From NCBI GenBank assembly GCA_900239685.1, contig OENT01000140.1, positions 1-64,000 of the forward strand: 64,000 nt of DNA. The letters run 5' to 3'. The DNA comes from Rotaria macrura. Taxonomy: Eukaryota; Rotifera; Eurotatoria; Philodinida; Philodinidae. The stretch's first letter is position 1. Every line of letters begins with the position of its first letter. A model generated the notes under the pieces. That model had not been told where the DNA came from. It worked only from the letters and a program-made list of their open reading frames with translations, and ran no database searches. The position numbers and the translations under genes were made by a program. This document shows, in pieces, positions 37,249-49,904 of the stretch.

Positions 37249-37862
37249 GCAAATAAACGAACCCGATTTAATATCGATCACTACCGCATGTTGTTGCGGC
37301 ACACCCTCAGGGCATTGACTCTCATTCACTCGATTAGTCATTCGTCCATACTGTCATCTATGCTCTCGGGGATTCAAATAGCTAGCACACAAAAAAAAAG
37401 AGAACATACGACATACAGCCAACAAACATTCTTTGCGTTTTTTTTTCTTTTTTTTTCCTTCCATTTTCCACACAAACACACTTGACTTGAGCGGAAATTG
37501 AACTCCTACTCATATAAACGATGAATCAACCGTCAACTATTTATAGATGAGTAAATGGAATAATCAATCGAAATAAAAAGTAGTTAAACAGTCTCATTTA
37601 GACTTTCACCTACGAATAACAATATACGTTTGTGTATATGTTCAAAAAACTATTAGCCTATATGCTTCAAATCACTCGACTCACCTTAATGTCATTGACG
37701 AAATACCGCAGCTTTATGTTCTATCGACAAGAATAACAAATTCAGAGAGCAGAGAGCAATTAACAAACAAGTGTGATGCCGATCGTAAAAAAAAGGAAAA
37801 TATGAGAGAGACAGAGAAAGACAATCGACCTCTTTTACTTGTCCGTTGTCATAAGTTATCAT
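34421..37862 (-). CDS. unrecognised 69-residue protein, four small exons
   Basis: Exons 37839-37862 (8 codons, ATG at 37862), 37685-37720 (12 codons), 35615-35671 (19 codons) and 34421-34513 (30 codons plus stop) all join in phase 0. The pieces read MITYDNGQ, NIKLRYFVNDIK, YLMPRIIDNLMNLNGKTDE and IDKYAAARQISS...RACSG. Together they make a mostly helical, charged, soluble protein with no signal peptide or CaaX end. I do not recognise it. Support comes from four exons that are each open, flanked by GT/AG, and of matching phase; this could still be coincidence for the two shortest. Introns are 118, 2013 and 1101 nt. It starts 126 nt downstream of the end of the nicotinic receptor gene on the same strand. 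The last two exons are the better supported half. Confidence 0.45.
36218..36247. repeat. (AT)n microsatellite
   Basis: An uninterrupted AT run, inside the long second intron of the 69-residue gene. Confidence 0.85.
37213..37249. repeat. (CT)n microsatellite
   Basis: A run of CT dinucleotides. It also makes the arginine/glutamate repeat frames seen on the minus strand, which are not genes. Confidence 0.9.
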
Positions 37863-37910
37863 CAATCTTTTTTTTTTCTGTCTTAATATAATAAGAAAGC
37901 ATACTTATAC

Positions 37911-37937
37911 AAACACACACACGCACACGCACACACG
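37911..37937. repeat. (CA)n microsatellite with CG interruptions
   Basis: An ACACACACGCACACGCACAC-type run just downstream of the nicotinic receptor stop codon, probably within its 3' untranslated region or the spacer. Confidence 0.85.
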
Positions 37938-37988
37938 ATGTTGTATAGACAAAGAAAAGATAAGAATCGAAGACAATCAAAATAAACT

Positions 37989-40486
37989 TCAATGAAGTTT
38001 GAAAAAGTTTTTTGCAGAAAATAGTGTCACATAACTTAGTAATGTCGTCATTATACTAAATACGATAAGACAAAAACGATCAAGAACCATAGCTGAAAAT
38101 CTCCAATCTTGTGATATATCATCTTCTTCTTCTTCTTTTTTAACATGATCTGTAAGAAAACGAAGTTCTGACATTATTGTACGCATTTCAGAACGAAATA
38201 CACGCATATCACGCGGAAGTAATATTTCATTCGGATCATGATGATGATGAGGATTTCTACATTTAGGTTGTCGTGAAACAATATGATTCATCACATTAGA
38301 TGATAATCCGACGCTGTTTGAAGAATACTGTTGATCGTCGCCACCAGTTACATTTGCTAATAATGATCTCGATGATGTTTCTAGTAATGGTGTCTGTGGA
38401 GATTTTTGAGTATCTGATGCATTATCATCGCGTTCCAATAAACGACGATGTTGAAGACGTATTGCTTTCCAACTTAAATCATGTTCTGGACGACTCATGA
38501 ATAAAAAGCATGCAAGATATTGATTAATATATATTTTAATCTACAACGAAAGAAAAAATAACAACAGAAAGATGTTCTTTTTAATTTCACTTACCCACAT
38601 TGGCATTGTATGACTTTTAGCATTGCGATGATGAAGAAGGAGTACCATAACAGTCGCAAATACTGACATTGTACATAAACACATGACTACTGCAAAATAC
38701 ATTACAATAATGGGTAATGCTGTTGAACTAGCTGGTATAATGCCTGATATTAACAAGCTGAACATGACAATTGAAAGAAGGATTGTAATTTCTGCAAAAC
38801 AAAAGTTGAACATTAAAAGGGCAAATTTTTCTTTATTATAATCACAATAAGTTTCGCTTACGTAGTGATAATTTTTCACCACTATCCGGTGGAAGAAGAA
38901 AGCCAAGCAAAGTCAAAAAACTAATGAGAACACAGGGTACTAAATGAAATAAACATATGTCTTATTTTCTTTCAAGATGAAATCTTTGATCAATAATTTG
39001 TAGGATTGACAATTTTGTATTGGTAAAATAATCAAAACGAGTTAAACGATTACGAAAAAGAAAGAATAATGAGCTAATTATCATTAGCCTTTCAAGTCTA
39101 TTGCAGAACCATATGTATGTTAGAGGAAAAAAAACTATCTAATGCACTCATGCAAAAATGAAAGATCATCGAAGCATTCAGATTATACATTATTTGCTGA
39201 TAAATGAAGCTTATTTAGTTAGAACAAAGACAAAACTCTAATTTTCTCGTTTACTATAATTATTTAATAATAAAAGAAAAAGATTCAAGAAGAAATTACC
39301 AACAACATTTACTACATAGTAAAGTGTACGTCGACGTATTTGAATAGTAAATAGAACAAATGGATACACAGTTGGACAACAGGCATAGGAAAATGCTTGC
39401 CTTACTGCGATGAAAGCTAAACAACAAAAACAAAGACAAAAATAGCCAAAATTTCAGATTAGTTATTTGAAATCTGTACCTTCTAAATCCCATTCAGCAT
39501 TTTTAACATATGCATCTAATTGACCGGTATCACTATTCGTAGTTAAATTAACAGCTATGTTAAAAAGTCAACTATTTTTCTACGCATAACAAAATATATA
39601 TATATATTTTATTCTACTAACTCGATTCATCGTTGGACCACGAACCAAATTTTAATGTGCAAGTTTGTACGTCCAAAAATAATGTAAAAGCAAATATAGA
39701 TTTATAGAGAAAAAGCATGTTCGATGAATTCTTTCATTAAAACTTACAAATGGAAACGAAGCAATATTAAACGGACATATTGATTTTAGTATACCAGGTG
39801 GAACAAAAAGTATACTACCATTGTATTGTACAACTAGATTTGTTTTCATGGTGCCTTCAAAATTTTCGCTTGCACTTTAAAAACAAGATAAATCAAATTT
39901 TCTGTTTCTCATGTTTCAATTTTTACCTATTATAGAGAAAAACATCTGGCGTCCATACGCGTGAACATGGTAGACGAATTGTCTCAATACCTCCGTATTC
40001 TGCTGGATCCCATTTTAAACTATAATCAAACCATTCCTGAGAAAAGGAAGAAATATATACATATACATATATATATATATGTAGTTTTAATTGTTTGGTA
40101 AAACAATGAAACTTACAAATACTAACCAACCACCGATAGTAAGAATTTCATTTTTTTCATCCTATTGCATATAGATATGATAGATATGGGTGTTTTATTG
40201 TTTTTTAGATATTTTAAAAACTTACAAAATCCATTATCTGTTGAATAGCTAAACTCATGGCTACTACTAGACTAGCTGAATCATTCAGAACAGGTCTTTC
40301 AAGAGGATCATGATTTTGTTCTTCAAGTAAATATTTTATTAAACGACGTTGATGTGAACCTCCAACTATTTATATAATGTTTAAATATATATTTATATAC
40401 ATCTATTCATCTCCATAAAACTTACTCGTAATTTCAAATAAATAAACTAATAAAAGAAAATACTGCGTTAGTTTGTAATATAACAT
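37989..40486 (-). CDS. nicotinic acetylcholine receptor alpha-type subunit
   Basis: Eleven exons join to 513 residues: 40426-40486, 40226-40365, 40117-40161, 39927-40036, 39748-39874, 39622-39673, 39480-39554, 39300-39404, 38862-38939, 38595-38791, 37989-38540. Signal peptide 1-21. The Cys-loop is C152-C166 with exactly 13 residues between. The ligand domain has [25 protein letters not shown] and [10 protein letters not shown]. The vicinal pair C212-C213 (loop C) marks it as alpha-type, able to form the principal face of an acetylcholine site. TM1 is about 236-256, GEK at 259-261, TM2 265-286, TM3 292-318, a long cytoplasmic loop with a His/Glu-rich part, and TM4 near 478-505. The GEK signature favours cation selectivity. 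The intron between exons 5 and 6 ends in TG rather than AG (see findings). Confidence 0.95.
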
Positions 40487-42180
40487 GATGAAGACGTAAT
40501 GATGATAGAAGATTTGGTAGATTTTTAAAGATCTATTTCTTTTTATCGACAATTCCTCTAGTTAGGAAACTGCTTGCTTGTACGTCTACATGAAAGGAAC
40601 GAATGAGAGCACAACAGCTGTGATGTTCTTTCAAGTAGAAACCGATAGAGAACAGAATGAGACTATGTGATTTCACTTTTTATCCATTCTTCAATAAGTG
40701 ACCTTTGGTAACTATGTATGTATTCATATAACAATATGACGTTTATTAAAAAATTAGTAAGCTTAAAACAAACTATGACCTAAGGAATGAGATTATTTGT
40801 TCTTCAGAAATAGAGAACAAATGGCATCACATACAGTTGTAGATACAGAAAAGAAGGGTATAGTCTGGTTATCAGAATATGATAATAGAACATTGATGAT
40901 GCTACCAACTGTGAATGTCATTCAAAATGAGATACTGAAACAAGGTCATGGAAATAAAAAAAGAACGAAGTCATTACGATCAGTTGTATTATCTTTGATA
41001 ATCATAATACAAGCATAGCTATCAAACGAACGAATTTGTTAGGAAAATATATCAATCGTATTCTGTATACTATCGATTAATGCTTGAAGATGGCTATTAG
41101 GAAAAAAAAAGGAAATATCATTATAGAGAGAAGTTTATCAAGTATATCAATTGAAAACGAGACAATTGATCAAAGATGCACATTTATCCAATAATAAGAT
41201 ATGACATAGAATAAGCATGAGATTTTTCCTGTTCTGTTTTCTCTCCCGGAAAATATAATTTTCATGTTTAAGCAAAAAACGACTAAACCGTTTCATTGTT
41301 TAACAACGAAAAAAAACAACAACAACAAAAAAAGAAAATGAACTATAAATTGCATATAACCAGATGAACTGCATATTAACTTGAGCTAAATCTTCTTGTA
41401 CAACGTTGAGTATGAAGTATAGTAAACTAGAGTAATCATAAAATAACATAAATTAATAAATTCAATAAAACCTCATTGAATATACATACGATTGTAAATT
41501 GAACATGAAAAAAAAACAGCATAGAGACTAGATGAAGAATGTCTTCGCTTTTCCTTTGTTCAATGTATTTTTGTTCATTTACATTATGTTTACTATTACT
41601 TCCAACTCTGTAAGATTTGTTTGATATTTTTTATTTTTGTTGAAACTAGAAAATAAAATTAAAAATTTCCATTCAATATAACAATAAAAGTTTTCAATTG
41701 TTCCCCTGTTTACATTCACAAATAATCATAATTGTTCTACTGAATCTTTAATATTAATTGCAAACCATTTCGAGTTATGAATCTTTCTATGACATTTTTC
41801 TATGCAACCCTGTTTAAGCTTCTTAAGTGTCGAATAATTCAATTATTCACCAATGATGCAGAAGGAAATTATTGTTCCTAATTTAATTTATTAATTTGAC
41901 TTTGATTGTTCAAAGTCAATGAAATAAAACTATACATTGAGAATTGTGAACTTGAACAAAAAGCGTAGAACGTTGATAGTCATCGCTCGTATTACTATTG
42001 ACAATTATCATAGACAATAACGAATTTCGTTTATTATCCATTGAATTGAAACGAACAGTTTGATTATTGATCGAAATAACGAATGTCTTTCATTTAGGTA
42101 GTTAACTACGTAATAACAAAATAACTTATTAGTATAAATGGTCGTCTTGTGTTATTATTCGTTAGACTAGTTTCTCATAA
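40487..42180. other. intergenic, nothing recognised
   Basis: AT-rich spacer upstream of the nicotinic receptor start. The open frame at 40797-41018 (+) has no family likeness. No RNA gene or repeat beyond short A runs. Confidence 0.4.
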
Positions 42181-42812
42181 TTATACTAAAACATAAGTCC
42201 TTGTATTGATGCTTATCCGATGATTGGATTTTCCAGAAAAGTAATTCTGATTTTGGCATTTGACTACGTCTCCTTGATTAGAAAAACTGCCGAAACGATT
42301 AAGCGATGAAGAACATGTCAAATGATGCTGACATACAGTTGAATATGACTGTCTTTCGATAAAATGCAAATGTCTTGGTACAAAACTTAATTAATTGAAT
42401 TTGGAAATGTGAAAAATATATTTATTTAACCTTTTGTGATATGAATGAATGCGAATTGTTCATTGGAATATATTGTAAATTGCGTTGTTGATAAAGTTTT
42501 TGAGTTGTTGTATTTTGCTGTCGAAGATAGGATGTTGGAGGTGGTGGTGCTTGTGGCCAATCATCTAAATTAGTTTCAAGAATTCATTTACTAAGAAAGA
42601 TTAGCGATCAATCGACAAATACTTTGTTCAATTTGATTAGAACGTTGGTCTTGATAGCATTGCAGTTTTGATGGTAGTCCTTGTTGTTGTTGTTGTTGTT
42701 CACTTGAATGCATCATCGTATTGCGCATGCTTGAATATCGTTTTGGACGGTCAATATGTAACGTATCAGTTGATAAATTTTCTAAATGAAGAAAAATTTT
42801 GGAATTAGTCAT
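42181..42812 (-). other. N/Q-rich open frames, possible alternative 3' exons of CASC3
   Basis: Three successive stretches on the minus strand look coding by composition. One, 42591-42781, reads NLSTDTLHIDRPKRYSS, has a six-Gln run and ends IANLS and a stop. A second, 42422-42564, reads DDWPQAPPPPTSYLRQQ and on to SQKVK and a stop. The third, 42181-42363, reads HLHFIERQSYSTVCQHH to the end TYVLV. Each has a plausible AG acceptor. The first could join CASC3 exon 5 through a GTAAAT donor shortly before its stop, in phase 1. The second cannot follow the first, because only 27 nt would separate them. They resemble the Asn/Gln-rich CASC3 tail and may be alternative ends of that gene. I could not find one consistent model, so no CDS is called. 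Confidence 0.35.
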
Positions 42813-43394
42813 TTATTGGAATGTTCTTAGCATCTCGAGTGTAAAGCATTTCTTGTAAAATCTTTTCATTCTAAGGTCTGACTCTTTTCTTTTAGATAAT
42901 GCTCTATGGAATGCTTTCATCAAATTTTTCATCACAAAGTTAGTTGTAGGAAAGATTGACTAGGAGTACCTATCATATGAAAATGAATGAAATTGTTTCT
43001 AGTAAAAGAATATGTTTCTTGAGTATTTTCATTGGTTTTCGTCTATTCGAGACATATAACAGATTATCAACTATCACAATTTTGTAGCTGTCAAAATTCT
43101 AGACAAAGATCAGATAATAAAAGTTCATGAGTATTTATTCAGGTACAAGTTTTTCCTTTCATCAGTGTAATCTAGTTAGTTTGAAATGAATGTTTCCCGA
43201 AGTTAGATTTGATAATGATCACTAAATTTTTGCTTCGAAAATACGTTTGTTTCTAGGTGTTGAGAGAATCTTTTAATTTCTCAGTAGCAAGAAATAACTT
43301 TGATGTAATTTTCACAGGATATCTTCCGAAGAAAAAGAAGCACCTCTCCTCGATTGACAAGATAAAAAAAACACATTTCTGACAGATTAAGCTT

Positions 43395-45268
43395 TTACGA
43401 TTCATTTGTTAGTATTAATTTACGCTGATATGACTGTTTTTGTATCAGATCTCGTTTGTTACGATTTATTTGAAGACGTGACGGTAAATAATTCTTATTT
43501 TCATACGCATCATAGCGTTTGAAATTAGAATTTTCTTTTTGATATTTTTCACGATGATAATCCTTGTATTGATTATTTTCATTTGATTTATCATAGACTC
43601 GTTGTCGTTGATAAACTCCATAAGTATTCTTATTGGTAGTAGGATGAACTTGTACTGAATTGTCCTGCTGTTGATATTGGCTATTTGTAAAATTTCTTCG
43701 ACGATGAAATATGCGTTCATCGATTTGATACGGTTTATGATCATGTTGTTTTTGACGAAGTGTTGTTTGGGACCTATCATACTCATTTATTCTTTTATTA
43801 CCATCAATATTATGATTGGTTGGTAATGGACGGGCTACGATATTAGTTTTTTGTATGTTATTTAGTCTATTAAAATTCGTAAGTGGAGCATGTCGATGAA
43901 AATCATGAGATCCTTGTTGAAATCGAGATATGACAATATTGGAACGAACTTGTTGTCGATTATCTGTATTATTGTGTCTAAAACATTGTTTATTAATATG
44001 AATAGAAAAAAAAGAAACTTGAAGCATGTAGATGAAAATTACTCGAAATAATTAAGATCTTGTTTATGTGTTGGGCGTCGAGATTTCATGATTTGTTCAT
44101 CTTGGAAGTACAGATCATGTGGCCATTTAGCATCTACATATCTGTATAGTCGATGATCATTTTTTGATATTTCTCTTTAAACAAAAAATTAATAGATTAA
44201 CTGTATGTAAAATTAACAATAGAAGTTTCCTCTTTATTACTGTTTCAATCGATCTTGTTCATTCAATGTTCTATCATCATGTTCATAGAATTTTCCTTTA
44301 CGAGGAATATAAGCTGGACTTTGAGTATTATTATCATCATCGATTATTTCTTGATTTTTATTTGAATTTTTAACATCCCGAATCATAGTTGATTTTATAT
44401 TCGGTACTTTTTGATTATCATCATCATCATCATCTTCGGAATGTTCATCATGCTCACGTTTTTTTCCAAGATGTCGAGGTTGAATCTTTCGATGTAATTC
44501 ATCGTCATCCACCGATGTCTAAGCATAAAAGGACATCGAATAGAATCATAGTCGTTCTTTTTTAAGAATACATTTAAAACGTTAGATTAACATCAAGATA
44601 GTGAGTTCTTTTCAAATATAGACTATAGACATGTTGTTCGATAGGTATTCAATTTATCTTCTAAAAAAGTCTAGACAATATTGTATACCTACGTTTATTC
44701 TATGAATGACTCAATGTTAGTATGAGAAGTTCTGTGAATACATGGGTTGTTAACACACTAATGCTATTTGATAAATTAACCTACACTAACCGTTTTTCAT
44801 CAGGTAACTCAATGTCGAAATCCGAATTCAGCACTAAAAAAATTCCTTCTCGAAAAAGAAACTTTCATTAATGTGATTCGATTCATCGAACTGCGCGTCG
44901 AAGTATTGTAGACATTCATTCTATTTCGAAATATTTGACACATGTCTTACTTTGAAAGAGCTTTTATTCGAAATAGTACCAAATGTAGATGTATCATTTA
45001 TTTCATTGGATTCGTTATTATCCTCTACATCTTCGTATTCAGAATCACTGTCACCACACGATTCATGTTCTTCGATTTTAACAGATTTTTCCGATGGTGA
45101 TGATCGTTCAATAGATATGCTAATTATATTTGATCCATCTAATAAATATGTTTAAATATTTTTATTGTCAAAAATATTAATTTTACCCTTTATTACGGAT
45201 ATCTTTTGTTGTTGTTCATGATTATTTTTACTTTTTGTATTTTCATACATGTGATTTAAATCTGACAT
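43395..45268 (-). CDS. CASC3: CASC3/Barentsz (MLN51), exon-junction complex core subunit
   Basis: Five exons (45187-45268, 44951-45138, 44241-44518, 44043-44174, 43395-43977) join to 420 residues. The signature SELOR region, which wraps around eIF4A3 and RNA in the exon-junction complex, is read across exons 3-4: SPAYIPRKGKFYEHDDR at about 157-173, then LYRYVDAKWPHDLYFQDEQ at about 192-210. The N-terminus is acidic and disordered (SDSEYEDVEDNNES, and a DDDDDD run near 121-126), as in other family members. The C-terminus is Asn/Gln/Arg-rich and shorter than in human (703) or fly. Role by family: splicing-dependent mRNA marking, localisation and quality control, in nucleus and cytoplasm. It is divergent from SPATA4 with 297 bp between the start codons. 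A longer C-terminus through 42181-42812 is possible. Confidence 0.88.
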
Positions 45269-45565
45269 TTTCAACGTAAAGTGATTTACTATTAGAAACT
45301 AGCGGTATAACTGACGCTGGAGTAAAATACTAAATAATTCACCAATGAAATATTGAATACGAAGGTTTTTAATTGTTCAATTAAATTCTTTCAGATCTCA
45401 ATTTTGTATTAATATATATTATTTTTGAATTTTGATTTTATTCGATTCAATCGATGCTTATGATTGTAAAAAAAAGAAGGTCGTATCTAAGCAACGAACA
45501 TGTGTAAGGAAAGAAGACAATCATCTTATCTATCGTATAGGAAGAAAACAGAAATTTTCAACACC
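45269..45565. promoter_or_regulatory. shared upstream region of CASC3 and SPATA4
   Basis: The 297 bp between two divergent start codons must hold both 5' untranslated regions and probably a bidirectional promoter. It is AT-rich; no distinctive motif was seen. Confidence 0.45.
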
Positions 45566-46878
45566 ATGGTTGCTCGAACATCTCGTGAAGTTCTTCGTTG
45601 GCTCGAAAGTCTTTACCTCACATATCCTATCGTTGTGCCAAAGTGGTATGTTAGAATCTTATCAAAACACTTCAATTTTCTTCTTAAAAAACACCGAAAT
45701 CACTTTACATTCGTATTTTCAAACTTGCCAGAATCTATGTTATTTAATAGAAAATGATAACAAAATAAGTTGTTTAAAATACTTCAATCAAACAATATAA
45801 ATTCATTCGTTTATTTTCTAAAATATTTGAACATGTTGAATATGTATCAGGAAAAAAAAACATAATTGAAATATATGCTTTATTTCTATGTAAAGGGATC
45901 TATCCAATGGCTATGCTTATGCAGAAATTCTACATGTTTATTTTCCTCATGACATTGATATGTTCACTTTTATAAATGGCCGTTCATTGAACTCTCGATT
46001 GTTAAATTGGTCTCTACTCAAACAATTCATAGCCAAGAAAAAGATTCCAATTGCCACTGAATTTATCGATGCAACAATACATGGTAAAGATGGTGGAGCC
46101 GAGCGATTACTTGAACAAACCTATGAGATTTTAACAAATAAAAAGTCAATTATGCAGACCGAAAACAATTTTCTAAATGATTATAATATTTTTTTTTCTT
46201 CTGGGTGTTTTTAGACCTTTTATCGATACTTCATCTGAACGTTCGGATGATTTCACTGATCATTCGTATCAACAAACTTTAAATTATTTCGAACGATCTC
46301 ATACATCAAAATCATTGAAAAATAATTTAAAAAAGACAGAGTTACTCACTGATCCATCGAATGCTTATCGAACAAAACGAGTTTGTTTTTGCTTTGTGTT
46401 TATTTCAAGGAAAAATTTCATGTCTTATTTTTCATTTCGTTTTAGAGCGCTAATCTTGTCAATCAATCAAAACTTGATCGAGAAAAAACTCGTCTAGAAA
46501 ATCCAGAAAGATTTGATATTAAACCAACACTAGCTGAGAGATGCGTACGAAAACCTCTTCGACCTGATTCGAAAGCCCAAGATTGGTATATAAAATCATT
46601 TGATGTTCGTACACGTTCAGCTAATTCGGCGGCGACGAAATCAAGCAGTGCGAAACAGCCGTCACGGGAAGCATCAGCTGATTTGGCGCAGAAAAGTTCT
46701 ATGTCCCAAAATCATCATGGTATATAAATTAAAGAGAAGAAACAGATGAAAATATCTAGTTGTCTTTATAGGTAAAGGAATGATCCAAGGCAACGAGGAC
46801 AATACATTTTACAAAGAAATTGTGCTAAGACAACATGCGGTACCACTAAGTGATCTTATGCAGATCAACAGTTATTAA
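45566..46878 (+). CDS. SPATA4: SPATA4-like calponin-homology protein
   Basis: Five exons (45566-45645, 45896-46144, 46215-46380, 46446-46719, 46772-46878) join to 291 residues. The ATG at 45566 sits in a strong context (ACACCATGG); an in-frame ATG at 45500 would add 22 residues. Residues about 8-115 form the CH-like domain of the SPATA4/SPEF1 (CLAMP) family: VLRWLESLYLTYPIV, KWDLSNGYAYAEILHVYFP, NGRSLNSRLLNWSLLKQF and DGGAERLLEQTYEILTNKKP. The SPATA4-specific linker follows: DDFTDHSYQQTLNYFERS, then SLKNNLKKTELLTDPSNAY. The family is linked to sperm and motile cilia microtubules. In an asexual bdelloid a ciliary role would be the sensible reading, which is inference. The Ser/Ala-rich tail of about 100 residues extends beyond the vertebrate protein. 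Confidence 0.88.
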
Positions 46879-46912
46879 AAACTTTGTACTTATCTTTATT
46901 TTACTTTTGCTA

Positions 46913-46918
46913 AATAAA
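46913..46918 (+). promoter_or_regulatory. polyadenylation signal AATAAA for SPATA4
   Basis: AATAAA lies 35 nt after the SPATA4 stop codon, a usual distance for a short 3' untranslated region. Confidence 0.6.
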
Positions 46919-49808
46919 AAATTAATTTTCATTGAAATCCCGTGTCTTCTCAGTCGAAGATCTCTAGTCGACAACGTAAAGAAGGTTGCAACAGTTTGAC
47001 GGTGGATACGTAATCAAATGTATAGAAGTTCTTTTTAAGTAGTCGAAAAGTTTTAATAATTAAAGACGAACGAAAAATTGACTTCTAAACATTTGTTGCT
47101 CGATTATAGGCGATTATCTTGAGTGCTGAATTAATGCACTAGTTTAGTTGATTTATTCAGACATTCATCTGTGTCATATGGATTGTTTCTAGACCATCAA
47201 GATTCAGCAATGTGATGTTTTATCAAAGTTTTCACTTACAAAAAATGTGTACATACGACTCTATTTGATCGTATCATCTCACAAACGCATATGTAAAGTT
47301 CGCCAATAGTTTCAGAAGTACCGGATAACAGGTAAACCACTACTTGAGTAATTCTTTTGTTTTAGGGGAAAAAATGAACTTCAGATCTTCTACGTCTTTC
47401 GATAATGAAAATTGTATTCATCTTCTGTTGACATGAATTGTTGAATTCGAAAAACTTCTGTGCAGAGCCAATTAATCATCGTTACATGCTTTGATATATC
47501 TTTTACTTTACTTTCAAATGAATTGATATTTTGATTATCTTCAACGAATTTAACTGCATATTTATTTTTAGATTGTAAAGATTCCTATCGGAGAAAGAAT
47601 TGGAGGATATTGTTTCATCAACTAAAGGAACTTGATCAGTGATTAATAGAAAACTTGTATGAAAAACACAAGATTACACACATTGATTTATTTATAATAT
47701 GTATAGTGTGAGAGAAATCAGTTCAGTATAAATGATTGTTAGAATTTTAGTCGATAAAAATCTTATCAAATTAGGTTTCAGTTGTTCAAATGGCCATACT
47801 AGATTCAATAGCTGGATATAACTGTTTTAGAAAAAAAAACTATGGATAAAACTGAGCCAACGCAGATATCTTCTAGGCATTCAAGAATTATCGGTTAAAA
47901 AAGAAAAGATAAAAAAATACCAACGAAGGGGATTTTCTTCTGATACTAAATTCCTATGTAATCCATTTGATTTAATCTAATCAGTTATTTTTTTTTACAA
48001 CTATGAACCCTACAGGAACCTACACACATATTTGTTACTCACTTTTTAAACTTCGATTATTCAGTTTTCTCCTAATAGTTTCGCTCAACATACGATTATC
48101 AATAGCAGTTGATCTACTCCCAGTGCGCATTGGGAGATTTCGAAAACTCATTAAAATGCGACCTTATTTTAAGACTCGGTATTTCGTTTTGACAAAAAAC
48201 GATCCGTTCCATTTTCACTGCAAGTAATTGAAATCAAATAATTAGATTCTAATTCAATAGACATCTTACATCGGTTCAGAATCCAACATTCTGTGCAAAA
48301 TCAGATTCTACAAAGTATGGTTTTAATTGATTTTCAATCAGAAAAAAAGTAAACAAGTAATTTGAAAGTGTCATTTCGTTTCTATAGATATATAGTGTAC
48401 TCTAGCGATAGAAATAAGAATAGCAAACAATATCTGAGAAGGAAGTCGCATAGTATCGTTGTGAAGATTTAATTTTTTTTCTTTGAAAAAAATTCATGTG
48501 ATCTCGTTTTCTCTAATGTAAACACATATGCGACTGACTTTACAAATAAAGAACAGAGACTGAAATTCAAATGAAAATAATAATCTATCGATAAAATAAA
48601 ATATTGACACGTATCTATAACACCGAAAAAAATTGATTGACTTTAGCTGACTTGAGCATAGTCCGTCCAATGTCATTTATAGATCAAATGTTTGTATAAA
48701 TAACTTTTGTTGGCAAACTTTTCGCAATAATCTATTTATTTAGTTACATTCAAAATATTTTCTTTTCATGTTACCAAATGTTTGTTATCTTTTTCTTGTC
48801 TTTTTGCAAGCGAAATATGATTGAATTTACACCATAGGCGAATATATCAATGATTAAATATATAATCTTGGTCAGAATAACGAGACATTCTATTTTCGTA
48901 AGAAATAGAACACCGAAGCTGTTTCTTATTGTACAATCCATGGTGAACTGAATCGAACTTCAATAAATCATCGACTGGTGATCATCGTACCATTCTTTCG
49001 AACTGATTCTTATCTTGTGTTTCATCGGAACGAAGGAACGAGAAAAGTTTCAATGATTCATCAAAGTATGAGAATGATAAAAAAAAATGAAACTACTTTG
49101 AATAAACATTTATCAGTGCTAAGTCTGATTCAGAAGCAGCTAAGTTAGTCATAAACAAATATGAAAAGTTTTTTAACCTTGATACTCTCGACATGACAAA
49201 TAGCACCTGACCATTTCGTCATTTACGTTTACGTGGTAATATTATTGAGGATAATCGTGCGTATGTTGATCGAAATCAGCTATCTTCAGTCGATCGACTA
49301 AAATCAAACGTGAGAGAGTAGACATGAAAGATGTCATGAATTGTTGTTAACGAAACTGTTCTTACACATACTGCTTATTCAATCAAATATGTGTCTCATA
49401 ATGCGACTCATTTGTTTATTTCAATGGGTAAGATTTATTTTCTTCAATTTTATCAAAAGAATAAAACGATTGATTGACGTTTCAATAGAAATTTTCTTTT
49501 GACAATCTATACCAAAATTTAATTCACATTCTGATGATTAACACATTGAAATGTTTTTAAGAATTCCTCCTTTTTAATATTTTTAATTCGTAGGATTGAT
49601 TTAAAAAACTACATAGTAGCTATAAAACAAATGATAATGTGACTTCTATTGAATCTGACGTTCAAGGAGGATAGAAAGAAATAGTGGAAAACTGTGTCTA
49701 TGGCGTGAATCATTATTATTTTCTTCATGACAAGACTGATTGATTGATATTCTATGTATACAAGAATGAATCATGAATAAAGGTTCATATTTTTTCTCTC
49801 TTTTTGTC

Positions 49809-49814
49809 TTTATT
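49809..49814 (-). promoter_or_regulatory. polyadenylation signal for the 114-residue gene
   Basis: TTTATT on the plus strand (AATAAA on the minus strand), 91 nt beyond the stop codon of the gene ending at 49905. Confidence 0.45.
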
Positions 49815-49904
49815 TTTCAATATTAAATAAATTAACATAATTTCTCCTTGATTCAAATGATGGAATATTTGTTCTCTATTTTAAATGTCTGTGTAAGAAT
49901 ATTT

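Larger units (their letters stand above)
46879..49904. other. 3-kb intergenic region
   Basis: AT-rich DNA between two convergent genes. The open frames at 48003-48227 (+) and 48494-48676 (-) are short, have no family likeness and no splice partners. No RNA gene or mobile element was recognised. Confidence 0.4.

Noticed and set aside
37058-37252. Arg/Glu-repeat frame on the minus strand
   Set aside because: Translation of a CT microsatellite.
43466-43786. 106-codon frame overlapping CASC3
   Set aside because: It is the alternative-frame shadow of the last CASC3 exon.
44791-44833. 43-nt candidate CASC3 exon reading LNSDFDIELPDEK
   Set aside because: It has splice-like borders, but its phase fits neither neighbour. 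Exons 44951-45138 and 44241-44518 join directly in phase 0 without it.
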